7,056 bases of DNA from Bacteroidales bacterium. GTDB taxonomy: Bacteria > Bacteroidota > Bacteroidia > Bacteroidales > F082. Under the pieces are notes generated by a model. It did no database searches. It was not told the origin of the DNA and saw only the letters and a program-made list of their open reading frames with translations. Shown one piece after another: positions 4,490 to 7,056 of this stretch (the first letter of the stretch is position 1; each line of letters starts with the position of its first letter). The stretch covers positions 1 to 7,056 of the forward strand of contig JADYZK010000146.1 in NCBI GenBank assembly GCA_020853175.1, in the 5' to 3' direction. Made by a program: the position numbers and the translations under genes.

Positions 4490-7008
4490 GTGTTGTTACT
4501 TTTAGCGTCTAAGTCCCTCAAAAATTGTTCCAAAGCCATTTCGCCGCTCACTTTAACTTCGCGAGCTTTAGAACCTTCAAATGCGCCAACTATTCCGGCG
4601 GCTTCCAATTGGTCAATAATGCGACCGGCTCTGTTGTATCCTAATTTTAGTTTTCGTTGCAGCAAAGATGTTGATCCCTGTTGGTTTTGAACGATAATGC
4701 GAGCGGCATCTTCAAACAAAACATCCCTTTCAGAGGCATCAAAAACATCGGGTACTTCATCTTGTTCATCGGCATACTCGGGCAGATGGTAGGCATCGGG
4801 ATAGGCCCTTTGCGAACCAATATATTCAGTAAGTCGTTCAACCTCAGGTGTATCAATAAAAGCACATTGTAAGCGGATGAGGTCATTTCCGGTTGAGAAC
4901 AACATATCACCTCGGCCTACCAGCTGATCGGCACCGCCTGTATCCAATATGGTGCGAGAGTCAATTCGCGAAATAACCCTAAAGGCGATACGCGCAGGAA
5001 AATTCGCTTTGATGGTTCCTGTAATGATGTTTACCGATGGGCGCTGGGTGGCGATAATTAAATGGATGCCCACAGCACGGGCAAGCTGTGCCAAACGGGT
5101 GATAGGACCTTCTACTTCCTTGCCGGCAGTCATAATCAAATCGGCAAATTCATCTACAACAAGCACAATGTAAGGCAAGAAACGATGACCACCGAGGGGG
5201 TTGAGTTTTCGGCTTTTGAACTTGTCATTGTATTCTTTGATGTTGCGAACCTGTGCGTCTTTGAGCAGCTCGTAACGATTGTCCATTTCGATGCTGAGGG
5301 AATTTAAGGTGCGCACCACTTTGCGGGTATCAGTAATGATGGCCTCTTCCGAATCGGGGAGTTTGGCAAGATAATGTCGTTCGATGCGGCTAAACAAGCT
5401 CAGCTCCACCTTTTTAGGGTCAACCATCACAATTTTTAACTCAGAGGGGTGTTTGCAATACAGCAAAGAGGTGATGATGGCGTTCAAACCCACCGACTTT
5501 CCTTGTCCGGTGGCACCTGCCATCAAAATATGCGGCATTTTGGTGAGGTCGGCAACAAAACTTTCGTTAGAAATGGTTTTACCAATGCCGAATGGCAGCT
5601 CATATTTGCTGGTCATAAACCTTTCCGACCCCAGGATGGACCTCATGGAAACGATTTCTGGTTTGAGGTTGGGTACTTCAATACCCACGGTTCCTTTTCC
5701 GGGGATGGGAGCTATGATTCTAATGCCTGTGGCAGAAAGGCTTAAAGCAATGTCGTCTTCAAGATTTTTGATGCGTGAAATGCGGATTCCCGGCGATGGG
5801 ACAATCTCGTACAAGGTTACCGTGGGTCCAATGGTGGCTTTTATCTTTTCGATGCCAATGGCGTAATTGGCTAGGGTTTCAACAATTCTGTTTTTGTTGG
5901 CTTCCAGTTCAGCCCGATCCACATTGATGGTGCCATCGCCGTACATATTTAATAAGTCAAGCGGTGGAAGTTTGTAATCGGGCAGGTCGAGGGTAGGATC
6001 ATAAAGGGTGTCAATGCCCTGATGTTCAATGGTTCCTTTGGTTTTTGTTTTTTCGGGTATAGCAGGGGTAATATTGAGCTCAAGGGCTGTATTATCATCA
6101 ATGGATTCGTTGGGGAGGTTCTCTGCAATCGGGCTTTCAACTTCCATTTCAAGGCTTTTGTCTTCACTTACCCTCGATTTGTTTCCCTCTTGTTTTTTTG
6201 GAATTACAAAAATGTGTTCGTCTTCGTTTTCTTCATCTTCAACAGCAAACTCAACCGTGTTATACTTGTCTGCGGTTTGAAAGCCTTCCTTTATATATCC
6301 AGCGTCTTGGTGTTGATTTTTTTTACCAAAGAATGAAAAAGGAAACGTAAAAGTGAAAATGAGGAAGACGATGAGCAAAAAAGCAAGCAACAGCACCAAG
6401 CCAACATTACCTGTGATGGCCACCAAATAACCGGAAAGGAAAAGTCCGACAATACCTCCTAAAGTGTTTAGCGGATCGTGTGGAAAGCTGAAAGCCAGCA
6501 GCAAAGGCAGCCAAACCAAACTCATCATGGCATATTTCCACATTCCCCAGCCCGAAATGATTTTTTTGCCCCAAATCAAGCGGATGGCTATCACTACCGA
6601 TAGAAAAACAAAGAAAAAAGCACCTGCACCGAAGCCGTCTTTTACTAAGAATTGCGACAGAAAGGCACCTAAATTACCGCTCCAGTTGCTGATTTTTAGT
6701 TGGGTGTCTGTAAGAACCATGCCAATAGGCAGATCGGAGAAATAGTCGTCAGCTAAGTTGTTAAACCAGTTGAGGTAAAATGAAATAAACGACAACAGCA
6801 GAAAGGCGGCCAAAAACAAAAAGAAAAAACCGAAAATTTTAACGGTACGTGGATTAATCGTAAGTTTTTTTCTTTCTTTTTTGGTTGAAACCGCGGTTTC
6901 TTTCGTGCGCTTGGGCTCTTTTTTTTCAACTACCGGAGCAATGGGTTCCGGCGTTTGCTCGGGTTCCTTGTAGGTGTTGGATCTAAGTTTATTTCCGGTT
7001 TTGGCCAT
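4486..7008 (-). CDS. ftsK: DNA translocase FtsK
   Basis: FtsK sits at the division septum and pumps chromosomal DNA so that the terminus is cleared and resolved before division. The 840 residues begin with a charged cytoplasmic tail (1-55). About four to five membrane segments follow (roughly 57-79, 126-146, 158-175, 183-198 and 201-224). A short acidic linker (about 230-340) comes next, then the alpha/beta motor. The motor has Walker A GATGQGKS at 498-505 (K504), MVDPKKVELS at 528-537, Walker B LVVDEFADL at 616-624 (D619, E620) and the family motif HLIIATQRPSVNIITG at 649-664. The C-terminal gamma winged helix (about 775-820, with LLQRKLKLGYNRAGRIIDQL) would read the orienting DNA sequences. 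The linker is far shorter than in the 1329-residue E. coli protein, as is usual in Bacteroidota. It heads the ftsK-lolA unit, and the start lies 20 bases after a promoter box. Confidence 0.97.
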   Translation of the reverse strand: MAKTGNKLRSNTYKEPEQTPEPIAPVVEKKEPKRTKETAVSTKKERKKLTINPRTVKIFGFFFLFLAAFLLLSFISFYLNWFNNLADDYFSDLPIGMVLTDTQLKISNWSGNLGAFLSQFLVKDGFGAGAFFFVFLSVVIAIRLIWGKKIISGWGMWKYAMMSLVWLPLLLAFSFPHDPLNTLGGIVGLFLSGYLVAITGNVGLVLLLAFLLIVFLIFTFTFPFSFFGKKNQHQDAGYIKEGFQTADKYNTVEFAVEDEENEDEHIFVIPKKQEGNKSRVSEDKSLEMEVESPIAENLPNESIDDNTALELNITPAIPEKTKTKGTIEHQGIDTLYDPTLDLPDYKLPPLDLLNMYGDGTINVDRAELEANKNRIVETLANYAIGIEKIKATIGPTVTLYEIVPSPGIRISRIKNLEDDIALSLSATGIRIIAPIPGKGTVGIEVPNLKPEIVSMRSILGSERFMTSKYELPFGIGKTISNESFVADLTKMPHILMAGATGQGKSVGLNAIITSLLYCKHPSELKIVMVDPKKVELSLFSRIERHYLAKLPDSEEAIITDTRKVVRTLNSLSIEMDNRYELLKDAQVRNIKEYNDKFKSRKLNPLGGHRFLPYIVLVVDEFADLIMTAGKEVEGPITRLAQLARAVGIHLIIATQRPSVNIITGTIKANFPARIAFRVISRIDSRTILDTGGADQLVGRGDMLFSTGNDLIRLQCAFIDTPEVERLTEYIGSQRAYPDAYHLPEYADEQDEVPDVFDASERDVLFEDAARIIVQNQQGSTSLLQRKLKLGYNRAGRIIDQLEAAGIVGAFEGSKAREVKVSGEMALEQFLRDLDAKSNNT

Positions 7009-7028
7009 TTGGCGATTTGATTGTGTTG

Positions 7029-7036
7029 CAAAAGTA
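7029..7036 (-). promoter_or_regulatory. Candidate -7 box of ftsK-lolA
   Basis: The - strand reads TACTTTTG, a full match to TAnnTTTG, 20 bases before the ftsK ATG. The -33 element would fall at about 7054-7063, partly outside the window, so it cannot be assessed. The string, with the following C, is identical to the rpsF operon box. Confidence 0.6.
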
Positions 7037-7056
7037 AGAAAAACACTCCAATGGAT

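Noticed and set aside
5384..5866. 160-codon open frame on the + strand, opposite ftsK
   Set aside because: It lies wholly antisense to the conserved FtsK motor domain. Its translation resembles no family I recognise, and it has no promoter or ribosome site.
1..7056. The same seven bases (AATGGAT) at both window ends, considered as a sign of a circular element
   Set aside because: Seven bases is too short to mean anything, and the content is chromosomal housekeeping genes.

Overview
The window looks like a core-genome segment of a member of the Bacteroidota. The evidence is the AT-rich sequence, the near absence of Shine-Dalgarno sites, several promoters of the TAnnTTTG type, and the Bacteroidota flavour of the proteins (the ApbE NAIAQGY motif, the FtsK GATGQGKS Walker A, the LolA ending YPGVEVVDMR). 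I do not try to place it below phylum. No mobile element, CRISPR array, tRNA or rRNA is visible, and no stretch longer than about 150 bases lacks a gene.

Left end (1-919): the 3' part of apbE lies on the + strand. It meets, tail to tail and 22 bases apart, a 66-residue membrane-anchored protein with four cysteines on the - strand. Its C-x11-C-x-C-x6-C pattern resembles NqrM, the maturation factor of the Na+-translocating NADH:quinone reductase (Na+-NQR). ApbE attaches FMN to subunits of the same enzyme, so the two probably form a Na+-NQR maturation pair. The rest of the window is transcribed leftwards.

Middle (1001-2998): the ribosomal protein operon rpsF-rpsR-rplI (bS6, bS18, bL9) runs from a promoter at about 2991 to a strong intrinsic terminator at 1769-1800. 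A SpoU/TrmH-family RNA methyltransferase gene follows, and its start codon sits directly against the terminator's U-tract. rplI is the only gene with a visible start here that carries a strong Shine-Dalgarno sequence. That is notable because bS6 and bS18, encoded just upstream, help hide the anti-Shine-Dalgarno sequence in Bacteroidota ribosomes.

Right part (3086-7056): ftsK (DNA translocase) and lolA (periplasmic lipoprotein carrier) overlap by ATGA and form one unit, with a candidate promoter box just before ftsK. radC follows lolA but has its own well-formed promoter.

Overall this is housekeeping DNA: translation, RNA modification, chromosome segregation, envelope lipoprotein traffic and Na+-NQR maturation. 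I see no convincing new multi-gene system. The points most worth checking are the divergent NqrM-like protein, the rplI Shine-Dalgarno site, and the terminator that abuts a start codon.
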